Below, one piece after another: positions 9,238-15,495 of a stretch of 15,997 bases of DNA. Location of the stretch: contig JASLBU010000220.1 in assembly GCA_030146365.1 (NCBI GenBank), forward strand, positions 1-15,997, given 5' to 3'. Position 1 is the stretch's first letter, and each line of letters starts with the position of its first letter. The DNA is from Candidatus Limnocylindria bacterium (GTDB lineage: Bacteria; Chloroflexota; Limnocylindria; QHBO01). The notes beneath the pieces are model-generated. The model was given only the letters and a program-made list of their open reading frames with translations, was not told where the DNA came from and ran no database searches. The position numbers and the translations under genes are program-made.

Positions 9238-9558
9238 GTGAAGCGCACCATCATGGCCGCGGTCGTCGCGGCCGCCTCGACGATCATGCTCGCCGGGACG
9301 GTGAGCGCCCAAGGTGAGCCGACGTGCAGCGAGCTGCTCGGCGGTCGCCCGCACGGATACCACATCGTGGTCGACTACGTGACCGGCATCGGCAGCGAGC
9401 TGCTCGGCGGGCCCGGCATGGAGTGGCCGCCCAGGGACGTCAACGCGGCCGGCGGCGCCGCACTGCCCGGTGGCCCGGGACCGGCGTTCCACGGCATGCA
9501 CGGCGTTCCGCCCGGCGCATCGTTCTGCAACGAGCAGGCGAGGTCCGGCGACCGCTGA
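9238..9558 (+). CDS. Small secreted protein of unknown function
   Basis: I do not recognise a family. The 106-residue product has a clear Sec signal peptide: positive N-terminus MKRTI, a hydrophobic core and a likely cleavage site after VSA (residue 24). The mature part is about 82 residues, rich in Gly, Pro and His, with two cysteines (30 and 97) that could form a single disulfide joining both ends. SELLGG occurs twice (31-36 and 53-58), matching a 19-bp exact DNA repeat. The start GTG 9238 has a good Shine-Dalgarno, AAGGGAG, seven bases upstream. It lies 20 bp behind the DUF4242 gene and is followed at once by a strong hairpin, so it is probably the last gene of that transcript. Extracellular, or periplasmic if the cell has an outer membrane. 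Confidence 0.72.
   Translation: MKRTIMAAVVAAASTIMLAGTVSAQGEPTCSELLGGRPHGYHIVVDYVTGIGSELLGGPGMEWPPRDVNAAGGAALPGGPGPAFHGMHGVPPGASFCNEQARSGDR
9326..9410 (+). repeat. 19-bp exact direct repeat inside the secreted-protein gene
   Basis: GCAGCGAGCTGCTCGGCGG occurs at 9326-9344 and 9392-9410, 66 bp apart, in the same reading frame, encoding SELLGG with the preceding Cys or Gly. Each copy contains a small GCAG/CTGC inverted repeat. It may reflect a recent internal duplication or selection on the peptide. Confidence 0.7.
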
Positions 9559-9561
9559 ACT

Positions 9562-9594
9562 GGCCGGCCGGGGACCGCACATCCTCGGCCGGCC
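9562..9594 (+). terminator. Strong 13-bp hairpin, likely terminator without a T run
   Basis: Three bases after the secreted-protein stop, 9562-9574 pairs with 9582-9594. The 13 pairs include one G-T wobble, and the loop is seven bases (CCGCACA). The outer nine pairs, GGCCGGCCG/CGGCCGGCC, are perfect. No T tract follows, as in the hairpin-only terminators described for high-GC bacteria. It could instead protect the mRNA 3' end. Confidence 0.6.
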
Positions 9595-9632
9595 CGCGCA
9601 GACTGGCACCGCTCCTGCCCTTGGAGCGGGCC

Positions 9633-9821
9633 ATGAATGAACGCGAGCGGGACCGCAACGAGCGACCCATCATCGACGAGTCCGCCTATGCGGGCTCAGC
9701 CTCCGAGACCGGCGGCCTGTATCAGCAGGATGGGCCGACAATGGCCAACACTGACGGCGACACCGTGTCGAAGCGCGAGGAGGAAGGCGATCCTGGCCCG
9801 GAGAGCCACTCCGACGGCTGA
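9633..9821 (+). CDS. Small acidic hydrophilic protein of unknown function
   Basis: A 62-residue open frame beginning MNERERDRNERPI, followed by Ser/Gly-rich and Asp/Glu-rich stretches and ending GDPGPESHSDG. It has no hydrophobic core, cysteine or recognisable motif and is probably disordered. Evidence that it is real: ATG 9633 has GGAG six bases upstream, its composition (Glu, Asp, Asn, Gln, Ser) is not the Arg/Pro/Ala-rich type of shadow frames here, and it fills the space between the hairpin at 9562-9594 and the convergent gene at 9856. It could be a stress-type small protein or a spurious frame. The gap before it (9559-9632) holds only the hairpin and ribosome binding site. Confidence 0.5.
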   Translation: MNERERDRNERPIIDESAYAGSASETGGLYQQDGPTMANTDGDTVSKREEEGDPGPESHSDG

Positions 9822-9855
9822 GGACGCGCCACGGCAGGCCGGGACCGTCCGTGCC

Positions 9856-10935
9856 TCAGCCGGGCGGACCGGGAACGGCGTCACCGCGCAGGACCACCTG
9901 TGGCCGAGTCGCGCGCCAGTCGTAGGCGCTGACCCGCTCATCCGCGCTCAGCAGGCCCGAGTCGCGAAGCCACTGGTCGTTGTAGAGCTTGCCGACGTAG
10001 TTTCGGCCGCTGTCCGGCAGCAGCACGACGAGCAGCGCCTCGGGATCGTCGAGGTCCCGGGCAACCTGCAGCGCCGCCCACAGCGCGGTGCCGGATGACT
10101 GCCCCATCAGGATGCCCTCGCGCGCGGTAGCGAGCCTGGCGGTCAGCATCGAGTCACGGTCGCTCACCCGAACGACGACGTCACATGTCCCGGCGTGGTA
10201 GGTGCTCGGCCAGAAGTCCTCGCCGATGCCTTCGGTGAGATACGGGCGCGGCGTGTCGCCCGAATAGACCGACCCGGCCGGATCCGCGCCGACGATGAGC
10301 ACGTCCGGGTTCCGCTCCTTCAGGTACCGCCCGGTTCCTGACACCGTGCCGCCGGTGCCGAGCGCGACGACGAGATGGGTGATGCGGCCCTCGGTGCCGT
10401 CCCATATCTCCGGCCCGGTGGTGGCGTGATGTGCCGCCGGGTTGGCGTCGTTGTGGTACTGGTCCGGCTTCCACGCGCCCGGCGTCTCGCGGGCCAGGCG
10501 GTCCGACACGCGGTAGTAGGAACGCTCGTCGTCGGGATGCACGTCCGTGGGGCACACGACGACCTCGGCGCCGTACGCGCGAAGGAGCGCACGCTTCTCC
10601 TCCGACTGCTTGTCCGCCATGACGAAGATGCACCGATATCCCTTGACCGCGGCGGCCTGCGCGAGCCCGACACCGGTGTTGCCGGAGGTCGGTTCCACGA
10701 TCACGCCGCCGCGCTTCAGCAGGCCGGCGCGCTCCGCCGCCTCGATCATCGGCAGGGCGATGCGATCCTTCACCGACCCGCCCGGGTTCATGTGCTCGAG
10801 CTTCCCCACCAGGCGCGGGCGTACGCCCTCCGACAGGCGGTCGAGCGCGACGAGCGGGGTCCCGCCGACGGCGGCGGTGACGTCGGGCAGGATGCCTGCC
10901 GGCCGATCAGCCAGCGCTGGGCTCCGGCTGGGCAT
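9856..10935 (-). CDS. Cystathionine beta-synthase-type PLP enzyme, without C-terminal CBS domains
   Basis: A 359-residue fold-type II PLP enzyme, probably condensing serine (or an activated serine) with homocysteine to cystathionine. Motifs: IGGTP-like VGGTPLVALD (residues 23-32), PLP lysine Lys56 in PGGSVKDRIA, the PLP-binding loop EPTSGNTGVG (81-90), WKPDQYHNDANPAAHH and the phosphate-binding loop GTGGTVSGTG. The middle (AYGAEVVVCPTDV, SYYRVSDRLARE, VYSGDTPRPYLTEGIGEDFWP) matches the cystathionine beta-synthase group of actinobacterial type more than cysteine synthase CysK. That group usually carries a pair of CBS (Bateman) domains after residue 330; here only about 30 unrelated residues remain, so S-adenosylmethionine-type control through them is absent. 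Cysteine synthase remains the main alternative. ATG 10935 overlaps the end of lgt by 29 bp; no later ATG or GTG fits before the conserved VGGTP. Confidence 0.85.
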   Translation of the reverse strand: MPSRSPALADRPAGILPDVTAAVGGTPLVALDRLSEGVRPRLVGKLEHMNPGGSVKDRIALPMIEAAERAGLLKRGGVIVEPTSGNTGVGLAQAAAVKGYRCIFVMADKQSEEKRALLRAYGAEVVVCPTDVHPDDERSYYRVSDRLARETPGAWKPDQYHNDANPAAHHATTGPEIWDGTEGRITHLVVALGTGGTVSGTGRYLKERNPDVLIVGADPAGSVYSGDTPRPYLTEGIGEDFWPSTYHAGTCDVVVRVSDRDSMLTARLATAREGILMGQSSGTALWAALQVARDLDDPEALLVVLLPDSGRNYVGKLYNDQWLRDSGLLSADERVSAYDWRATRPQVVLRGDAVPGPPG

Positions 10936-11806
10936 GCGCCGAGCCGCTGTCGACCGCTCGCTCCTCGGCGGGGCGGATCATCGGCGAGCCCCAGCCGCGA
11001 CGGTGGCGGTACCACAGCCAGGCGGCGGCAAGCACGACGACGATCCCGCCGAGCCACATGGCGGTGGGCACGCCCAGGATCGTCCAGTTGTTGACCCGAT
11101 ACGTCTCGAGCGCGGTGCGCACGGACCCGTACCACATCAGGTACATCAGCACCGCGTCACCGGCGAACAGGCGTGGACCGAATCGGCGGATGACGAACAG
11201 GATCACCGCCATGCCGATGAGGTTCAGGATGGCCTCGTAGGCGAACAGCGGCACGAAGGTGGTCGTCTCGGGTGGGAACGTCACGGCATCCCACGGGGTC
11301 CCCGTGCGGTGCTCCGCATCGATCCGAAGGCCCCACGGCAGGCACGCAGGAAACTCGGTCCCGCACAGCGACGTGGGCGGGCCATACAGCTCCTGGTTCA
11401 CGAAGTTACCCAGCCGGCCGATCGCCTGGCCCAGCAGCAGCGCGGGCGCGTAGATGTCCATCCAGCGGGCGGCGTGCAGCCCTCTGGATCGCGTGTACAG
11501 GTAGATGCCCAGCGCCCCGCCGGCGACGGCCCCGGGGATCCCGATGCCGCCGTTCCAGATCTGCGGAATCAGGGCGGGGTTGGCCGCGTAGTAGTCCCAC
11601 AGATGGACGACGTGGTACACGCGTGCCCCGACGACGGCGAACAGCATGACGAGCAGCAGCATGGACCAGCCGTCGTCCGGATCCTCGTTGAGCCATCGCG
11701 CGACCTGTGTGCCGAGCAGTCCGGCGATCAGGACCGCGCTCGCGATGATGATCCCGTACCAGTGCAGCTGGAGCGGGCCGATCTCGATGGCCACGGAGTC
11801 GATCAC
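10907..11806 (-). CDS. lgt: Prolipoprotein diacylglyceryl transferase
   Basis: Moves diacylglyceryl from phosphatidylglycerol onto the lipobox cysteine of prolipoproteins in the cytoplasmic membrane. The 299-residue protein has about seven membrane segments. Family marks: HWYG near residue 15, VGARVYHVV, WNGGIGIPGAVAGG, the Lgt signature GRLGNFVNQELYG (from about residue 129) and MWYGSVRTALETYR in the C-terminal part with the conserved Arg and Glu. An extracellular-side loop after the signature carries two cysteines, LCGTEFPAC, that could form a disulfide. After the last helix a polar tail of about 30 residues extends into the next gene. The GTG 11806 start is supported by TAGAAT six bases upstream. 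It lies 17 bp behind the MFS gene. Confidence 0.93.
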   Translation of the reverse strand: MIDSVAIEIGPLQLHWYGIIIASAVLIAGLLGTQVARWLNEDPDDGWSMLLLVMLFAVVGARVYHVVHLWDYYAANPALIPQIWNGGIGIPGAVAGGALGIYLYTRSRGLHAARWMDIYAPALLLGQAIGRLGNFVNQELYGPPTSLCGTEFPACLPWGLRIDAEHRTGTPWDAVTFPPETTTFVPLFAYEAILNLIGMAVILFVIRRFGPRLFAGDAVLMYLMWYGSVRTALETYRVNNWTILGVPTAMWLGGIVVVLAAAWLWYRHRRGWGSPMIRPAEERAVDSGSAHAQPEPSAG

Positions 11807-11818
11807 CGGCCGATTCTA
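11807..11818 (-). promoter_or_regulatory. -10 box of a leaderless promoter for lgt
   Basis: On the - strand TAGAAT (11813-11818), a near-ideal -10 hexamer, is followed by six bases and GTG 11806, with no ribosome binding site. It lies in the 17-bp gap after the MFS gene, so lgt probably has its own start of transcription in addition to any read-through. Confidence 0.6.
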
Positions 11819-11823
11819 GCCGC

Positions 11824-13059
11824 TCATGCTCCGGGAAACCGATCGAGCCTCCAGAGGCCGGGGAAGAGGCGGGCCCAGGCTGCGCCGACGGCGACGGTGG
11901 CCACCCCGCCGACCATCACGGCCGGAACGATGCCCCACCAGGCGGCGGTGACGCCGGACTCGAAGGCGCCCAGCTCGTTCGACGCGCCGATGAAGACCGC
12001 GTTCACCGCGCTAACTCGGCCGCGGATCGCATCGGGCGTCTCGAGCTGCACCAGCAGGTGGCGGATGTACATGCTGACCATGTCCGCCGCGCCCATCACC
12101 ACGAGCGCGGCCAGGCTGAGCGCAAAGCTGGTGGACGCCCCGAAGACGATGGTCGCCACGCCAAAGACGACGACGCCGCCGAAGAGCCAGCGGCCGACCG
12201 CGCGCCGGATCGGGCGAACGGTGAGGATGAGGGCGAGCAGCGCGGCTCCCACGGCCGGCGCGGCGCGCATCACGCCCAGCCCGACCGGCCCCACGTCCAG
12301 GATCTCGCCGGCGTAGATCGGCAGCAGCACCTCCGCCCCGCCGAACAGCACGGCGACCAGGTCCAGCGAGATGGAGCCGAGCACGATCGGGCGCGAGCGG
12401 ACGAAGGACAGGCCGGACAGCAGCGTGCCCCACGACACCGGCTCGCGCTCGCTCCCCTCGCGGCGCCCACCGCCCTCGAGCCCGACGACGAGCGCGACGC
12501 CGATGATCAGCAGGACCAGCGCGACGACGTAGGCCACCTCCACGCCGAACAGGACCAGCGCGCCGCCCAGGGCGGGACCGGCGATCGTGGCGATCTGGCC
12601 GAGCGACGAGTTCACCGCCACCGCCCGCGGGAAGGTCCCCGACGGCGCGAGGTTCGGCAGGAGGGCCTGGCCGGTCGGCATGTTGAAGGCGCGGGCGATG
12701 CCGAACAGGACCATGAGGACCAGGATCGGCCCGATGCCGGCCACTCCGGCCAGCGTGGCGACCAGGAGCCCCCCGGCGCAGGCGGCCAGCGCGACATAGG
12801 TGAGCAGCTGGACGCGCCGGCGGTCGTACTGGTCGGCGACGTGGCCCGCAGGCAGGATGAGCAGCAGAAAGGGCAGGAACTGTGAGAGCGCCACCAGCCC
12901 GAAGTCGAACGGGTTGCCGCTGATCTCGAAGACCTGCCACCCCACCGCTACGGTCTGGATCTGGGTGGCCACCGAGACGACGAGCCGCGCGCCGAGGTAG
13001 CGGCGCAGGTCGCGATGGCGCAGGACGAGCTGCCAGCCCGTGCCCGTTTCGGTCGTCAT
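11824..13059 (-). CDS. Major facilitator superfamily transporter (EntS/MFS_3-like exporter)
   Basis: A 411-residue, 12-helix proton-coupled transporter. After a short cytoplasmic N-terminus come RRYLGARLVVSVATQIQTVA and the MFS motif-A equivalent GHVADQYDRRRV between helices 2 and 3. Next are FGIARAFNMPTGQALLPNL in the helix 4 region, a central charged loop (GGGRREGSEREP) and TPDAIRGRVSAVNAVFIGAS in the second half. This pattern fits the MFS_3 group that includes the enterobactin exporter EntS and related drug or macrolide exporters; substrate unknown. I start at ATG 13059. An in-frame GTG at 13098 would add 13 residues (MRSTTGNARLGPS) but has no better signal. The gene is divergent from a second MFS transporter across a 126-bp intergenic region. 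Confidence 0.85.
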   Translation of the reverse strand: MTTETGTGWQLVLRHRDLRRYLGARLVVSVATQIQTVAVGWQVFEISGNPFDFGLVALSQFLPFLLLILPAGHVADQYDRRRVQLLTYVALAACAGGLLVATLAGVAGIGPILVLMVLFGIARAFNMPTGQALLPNLAPSGTFPRAVAVNSSLGQIATIAGPALGGALVLFGVEVAYVVALVLLIIGVALVVGLEGGGRREGSEREPVSWGTLLSGLSFVRSRPIVLGSISLDLVAVLFGGAEVLLPIYAGEILDVGPVGLGVMRAAPAVGAALLALILTVRPIRRAVGRWLFGGVVVFGVATIVFGASTSFALSLAALVVMGAADMVSMYIRHLLVQLETPDAIRGRVSAVNAVFIGASNELGAFESGVTAAWWGIVPAVMVGGVATVAVGAAWARLFPGLWRLDRFPGA

Positions 13060-13075
13060 GGAAGGGCCGAGCCTA
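13060..13075 (-). promoter_or_regulatory. Possible -10 box of the MFS exporter gene
   Basis: On the - strand TAGGCT (13070-13075) lies ten bases before ATG 13059, with no Shine-Dalgarno, giving at most a leader of a few bases. Between this and the opposite promoter an inverted repeat, CACTC-AGCA-GAGTG (13096-13109), could be an operator. Confidence 0.35.
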
Positions 13076-13148
13076 GCGTTCCCCGTCGTCGACCGCACTC
13101 AGCAGAGTGGGCGCTCCGCGCGGGGTTCCGCTGACGCGGTGGTGGGCG

Positions 13149-13179
13149 TAGAGTCCGCGCCAGGACGCCACCAGGAGGG
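13149..13179 (+). promoter_or_regulatory. -10 box and ribosome binding site of the SLC45-like transporter gene
   Basis: TAGAGT (13149-13154) fits TANNNT and AGGAGGG (13173-13179) lies six bases before ATG 13186, a strong conventional initiation signal. The same TAGAGT hexamer precedes mmsA. No convincing -35 element is seen at 16-18 bp. Confidence 0.5.
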
Positions 13180-13185
13180 CCAGCC

Positions 13186-14460
13186 ATGGCTGCCACCGCC
13201 GCGGGGACGGAACCAACCCGACGACGCCTGCCGATGTCGCAGCTGCTGACGCTCTCCGTCTACTGGCTCGGCATCCAGACCATCTGGGGCGGCCTGAACA
13301 TCCAGATCATCCCGGGCCGGCTGGACGACCTGAGTCGCGACACGCAGGGGACGCTGCTGGCGGTGATCATGCTGGCCGGCGCCGTGGCGCCGATCGTCAT
13401 CCAGCCCACGGTCGGGGTTATCAGCGACTACACCGTGAGCCGCTGGGGGCGCCGCAAGCCGTACATCGTGGTCGGCTCCCTGCTGGACGTCGTCTTCCTG
13501 GCCGGCCTCGCGCTCAACAACGACTTCGTCGCGATGGTGGCCTTCTACTTCCTCCTCCAGGTCAGCTCGAACTTCGCCCAGGGCCCCTTCCAGGGATACG
13601 TTCCGGACCTCGTGCCGGCGCAACAGGTCGGGACCGCCAGCGGCCTGATGGGCCTGATGCTCACCCTCGGGACGATCGTCGGGGTCGGCATCGCCACGCT
13701 GATCGGCGACCTCGTCCTCGCCACACTGGCGCTCGGGCTGGTCGAGGTCGTGACGATGCTGATCCTGGTCACCACCGTCGAAGAGGGGGCGGCCGGACCG
13801 CGACGCACGCGTCCGTGGCGGGAGATCGCGATGTCGGCCTGGTCGCGTGACATCCTCCAGCAGCGCGACGTGCTGTGGCTGCTGCTCGTGCGGCTCCTGT
13901 TCCTGGGTGCCTACAACGCCACGCTGATCGCCCTGGGCTACTTCCGTCGATCCCACGGGCTCAGCGACGCCGACGCGGACGAGACGGTATTCATCGCGAC
14001 CGTCATCGTGGGCGTCTCGACCGCGCTGGCCGCAATCCCGGGCGGCCGCCTCTCGGACCGGTTCGGGCGTCGCCCGGTCATCTGGGCGGCCGCCGCGGTG
14101 GCCGGCATCGGCCTGCTGGGGGTCGCGGTCGCACCGACGCCCGAGGTCGCCGTTGCCGCCTGGGTGCCGTTCGGCATCGGCATGGGCATCTTCCTCTCGG
14201 CCGACTGGGCGCTGATGGCCGATGTCATCCCCAAGGAAACCTCCGGCCGGTACATGGGCATCCTCAACGCCGGAACCGCGATGGCCGGGCCGGTGTTCAT
14301 CCTCGTGGCCGGCCCAGTGCAGGACGTGGTGGCGGGCGTGGTGAGCGATCCCGCCGGCCCGAGGGCCGCCATGGCGGTCGGTGCCGCCTTCCTCGGCCTG
14401 TCGGCGCTCTCCCTGCTGCGCGTGAACCCGGAGCGACGCGAGCTCCAGACAGCCTCATGA
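13186..14460 (+). CDS. Major facilitator superfamily transporter, SLC45/sugar-proton symporter-like
   Basis: A 424-residue, 12-helix transporter. The helix 2-3 loop reads SDYTVSRWGRRKPYIVVG, the form of motif A typical of the SLC45/sucrose-symporter and glycoside-pentoside relatives. NFAQGPFQGYVPDLVPAQQ between helices 4 and 5 is also characteristic of that group. The second half repeats motif A as GGRLSDRFGRRPV, and a matching loop, ADWALMADVIPKETSGRYMG, follows. A sugar, glycoside or other small carbohydrate is the likely substrate by family, but unproven. The start ATG 13186 is set by a strong ribosome binding site. The stop overlaps the acyltransferase start by 4 bp (ATGA), so both are made from one message; no functional link between them is obvious from sequence. 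Confidence 0.87.
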   Translation: MAATAAGTEPTRRRLPMSQLLTLSVYWLGIQTIWGGLNIQIIPGRLDDLSRDTQGTLLAVIMLAGAVAPIVIQPTVGVISDYTVSRWGRRKPYIVVGSLLDVVFLAGLALNNDFVAMVAFYFLLQVSSNFAQGPFQGYVPDLVPAQQVGTASGLMGLMLTLGTIVGVGIATLIGDLVLATLALGLVEVVTMLILVTTVEEGAAGPRRTRPWREIAMSAWSRDILQQRDVLWLLLVRLLFLGAYNATLIALGYFRRSHGLSDADADETVFIATVIVGVSTALAAIPGGRLSDRFGRRPVIWAAAAVAGIGLLGVAVAPTPEVAVAAWVPFGIGMGIFLSADWALMADVIPKETSGRYMGILNAGTAMAGPVFILVAGPVQDVVAGVVSDPAGPRAAMAVGAAFLGLSALSLLRVNPERRELQTAS

Positions 14461-15209
14461 CCCGGGCATCGAAGCGGACGCGGCGCACCGGCCCGCGGGA
14501 GCTGAGCGTCGACGTTACGCCGCGGTACCGGCTGATGTGGGGCCTCGTGCGCATCATCGTTCGGCCGCTGTTCAGCATCCGGTCATCCGGAGTGGATCGC
14601 TTGCCGGAGCCTCCCTTCCAGCTGGTCGCGAACCACCACAACGGCTGGGACCCGCTGCTCGTCATCAGCGTCGTGCCCGTTGAGCCGCGCATCACCTGGT
14701 TCGGGCCCCGCGAGGCGGACTTCAGTCGCGGCTTCAAGAACCGGGTGATGGGGTTCTTCGGCGGCATGATTCCGTACAACCCGGAGAAGACCACGCTGAC
14801 GAGCGCCGTCCGCGCGGTCCGGCGCGTCTTCGCGGCGAACGGCGTGCTGGGCATCTTCGCCGAGGGACGCATCGGATTTCGTGAGACGGAGCTCCTGCCG
14901 TTCGAGGACGGGGCGGTGGCGTTCGCGGTCGCCTCGGGCGTGCCGGTGCTCCCGTGCGCCATCGTCGGCAGCACGGACCTCTGGTTCCGGAAGCGGGTCG
15001 AGGTGCGCTTCGGCGAGCCGATCCCCACCGCCGGCACCAGCGGACACGCGGCCCGAGCGGAGCTCGAGGCACGTATCCGATCCGCGATCGAGGCTCTGCT
15101 GCCGTCCACGGAGCCCAGGCTGCCTCGCCGCCGGCCGCTGTCGTTCCTCACGGACGTGCTCAACGGGGCGGATGACGTGGCGCGACGCAGGGACGAGGCG
15201 CCGCGCTAG
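14457..15209 (+). CDS. PlsC-type 1-acylglycerol-phosphate acyltransferase (LPLAT family)
   Basis: A 250-residue membrane-associated acyltransferase, probably adding an acyl chain to lysophosphatidic acid or another lipid or polyprenol acceptor. The catalytic HX4D motif is present as NHHNGWDP, where the first His and the Asp have the right spacing. The second block, FAEGRIGF, stands where most PlsC proteins have PEGTRS; the Glu-Gly is kept but Thr-Arg-Ser is altered. Block 3, ASGVPVLPCAIVGS, matches the conserved VPVVPVAI region. The N-terminal 25 residues are basic (TRASKRTRRTGPR) before a hydrophobic stretch, VRIIVRPLFSI. A C-terminal Arg-rich tail follows. Length is normal. The start overlaps the transporter stop. 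Its own TAG stop is the first half of the next gene's -10 box. Confidence 0.87.
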   Translation: MTRASKRTRRTGPRELSVDVTPRYRLMWGLVRIIVRPLFSIRSSGVDRLPEPPFQLVANHHNGWDPLLVISVVPVEPRITWFGPREADFSRGFKNRVMGFFGGMIPYNPEKTTLTSAVRAVRRVFAANGVLGIFAEGRIGFRETELLPFEDGAVAFAVASGVPVLPCAIVGSTDLWFRKRVEVRFGEPIPTAGTSGHAARAELEARIRSAIEALLPSTEPRLPRRRPLSFLTDVLNGADDVARRRDEAPR

Positions 15210-15219
15210 CATCGCTGGC
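15207..15219 (+). promoter_or_regulatory. -10 box of a leaderless promoter, overlapping the acyltransferase stop codon
   Basis: TAGCAT (15207-15212) starts with the TAG stop of the acyltransferase gene and is followed by seven bases and then GTG 15220. There is no Shine-Dalgarno. The arrangement matches those before the LuxR regulator and lgt and decides the start of the small membrane protein. Confidence 0.5.
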
Positions 15220-15495
15220 GTGATGCTGCCCCTCGTGTGGACCGCGTTCGCCGTGCTGGCGGTCGGTGGCTTCCTGATGATCGCCGCCTACTGGCTGGAC
15301 GTGCAGGACCGGCCGGACCTCGGCACCGGCGCGCGCATCGGCTGGTCGGCGGCCGTCCTGCTGTTCCCGCTGTCGATTCCGGCCTACGCGTTTGCCGGCG
15401 GACCCGGCTGGCCGCTCGCGCTGCGGATCGGAAGCATCGTCCCGGCCCTTGCGGTGGCCCTCTTCCTCGGCTTCGCGTTCGGAGTCTTCACCTGA
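15220..15495 (+). CDS. Small three-helix membrane protein of unknown function
   Basis: A 91-residue hydrophobic protein; I recognise no family. Three predicted membrane segments lie at about residues 4-25, 39-60 and 66-90, with a short charged loop, WLDVQDRPDLGTGARIG, between the first two. There are no cysteines or catalytic-looking motifs. Starts at GTG 15220 or the adjacent ATG 15223 (the product begins M-M-L or M-L); I chose GTG because the -10 box sits seven bases upstream as for other leaderless genes here. The stop lies 8 bp inside the end of the convergent TIMP-like gene, so there is no room for a separate terminator. Confidence 0.7.
   Translation: MMLPLVWTAFAVLAVGGFLMIAAYWLDVQDRPDLGTGARIGWSAAVLLFPLSIPAYAFAGGPGWPLALRIGSIVPALAVALFLGFAFGVFT

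Noticed and set aside
9830..9853. CACGG/CCGTG inverted repeat between the convergent genes at 9821 and 9856
   Set aside because: A 5-bp stem with a long loop and mismatches beyond it; too weak for a bidirectional terminator.
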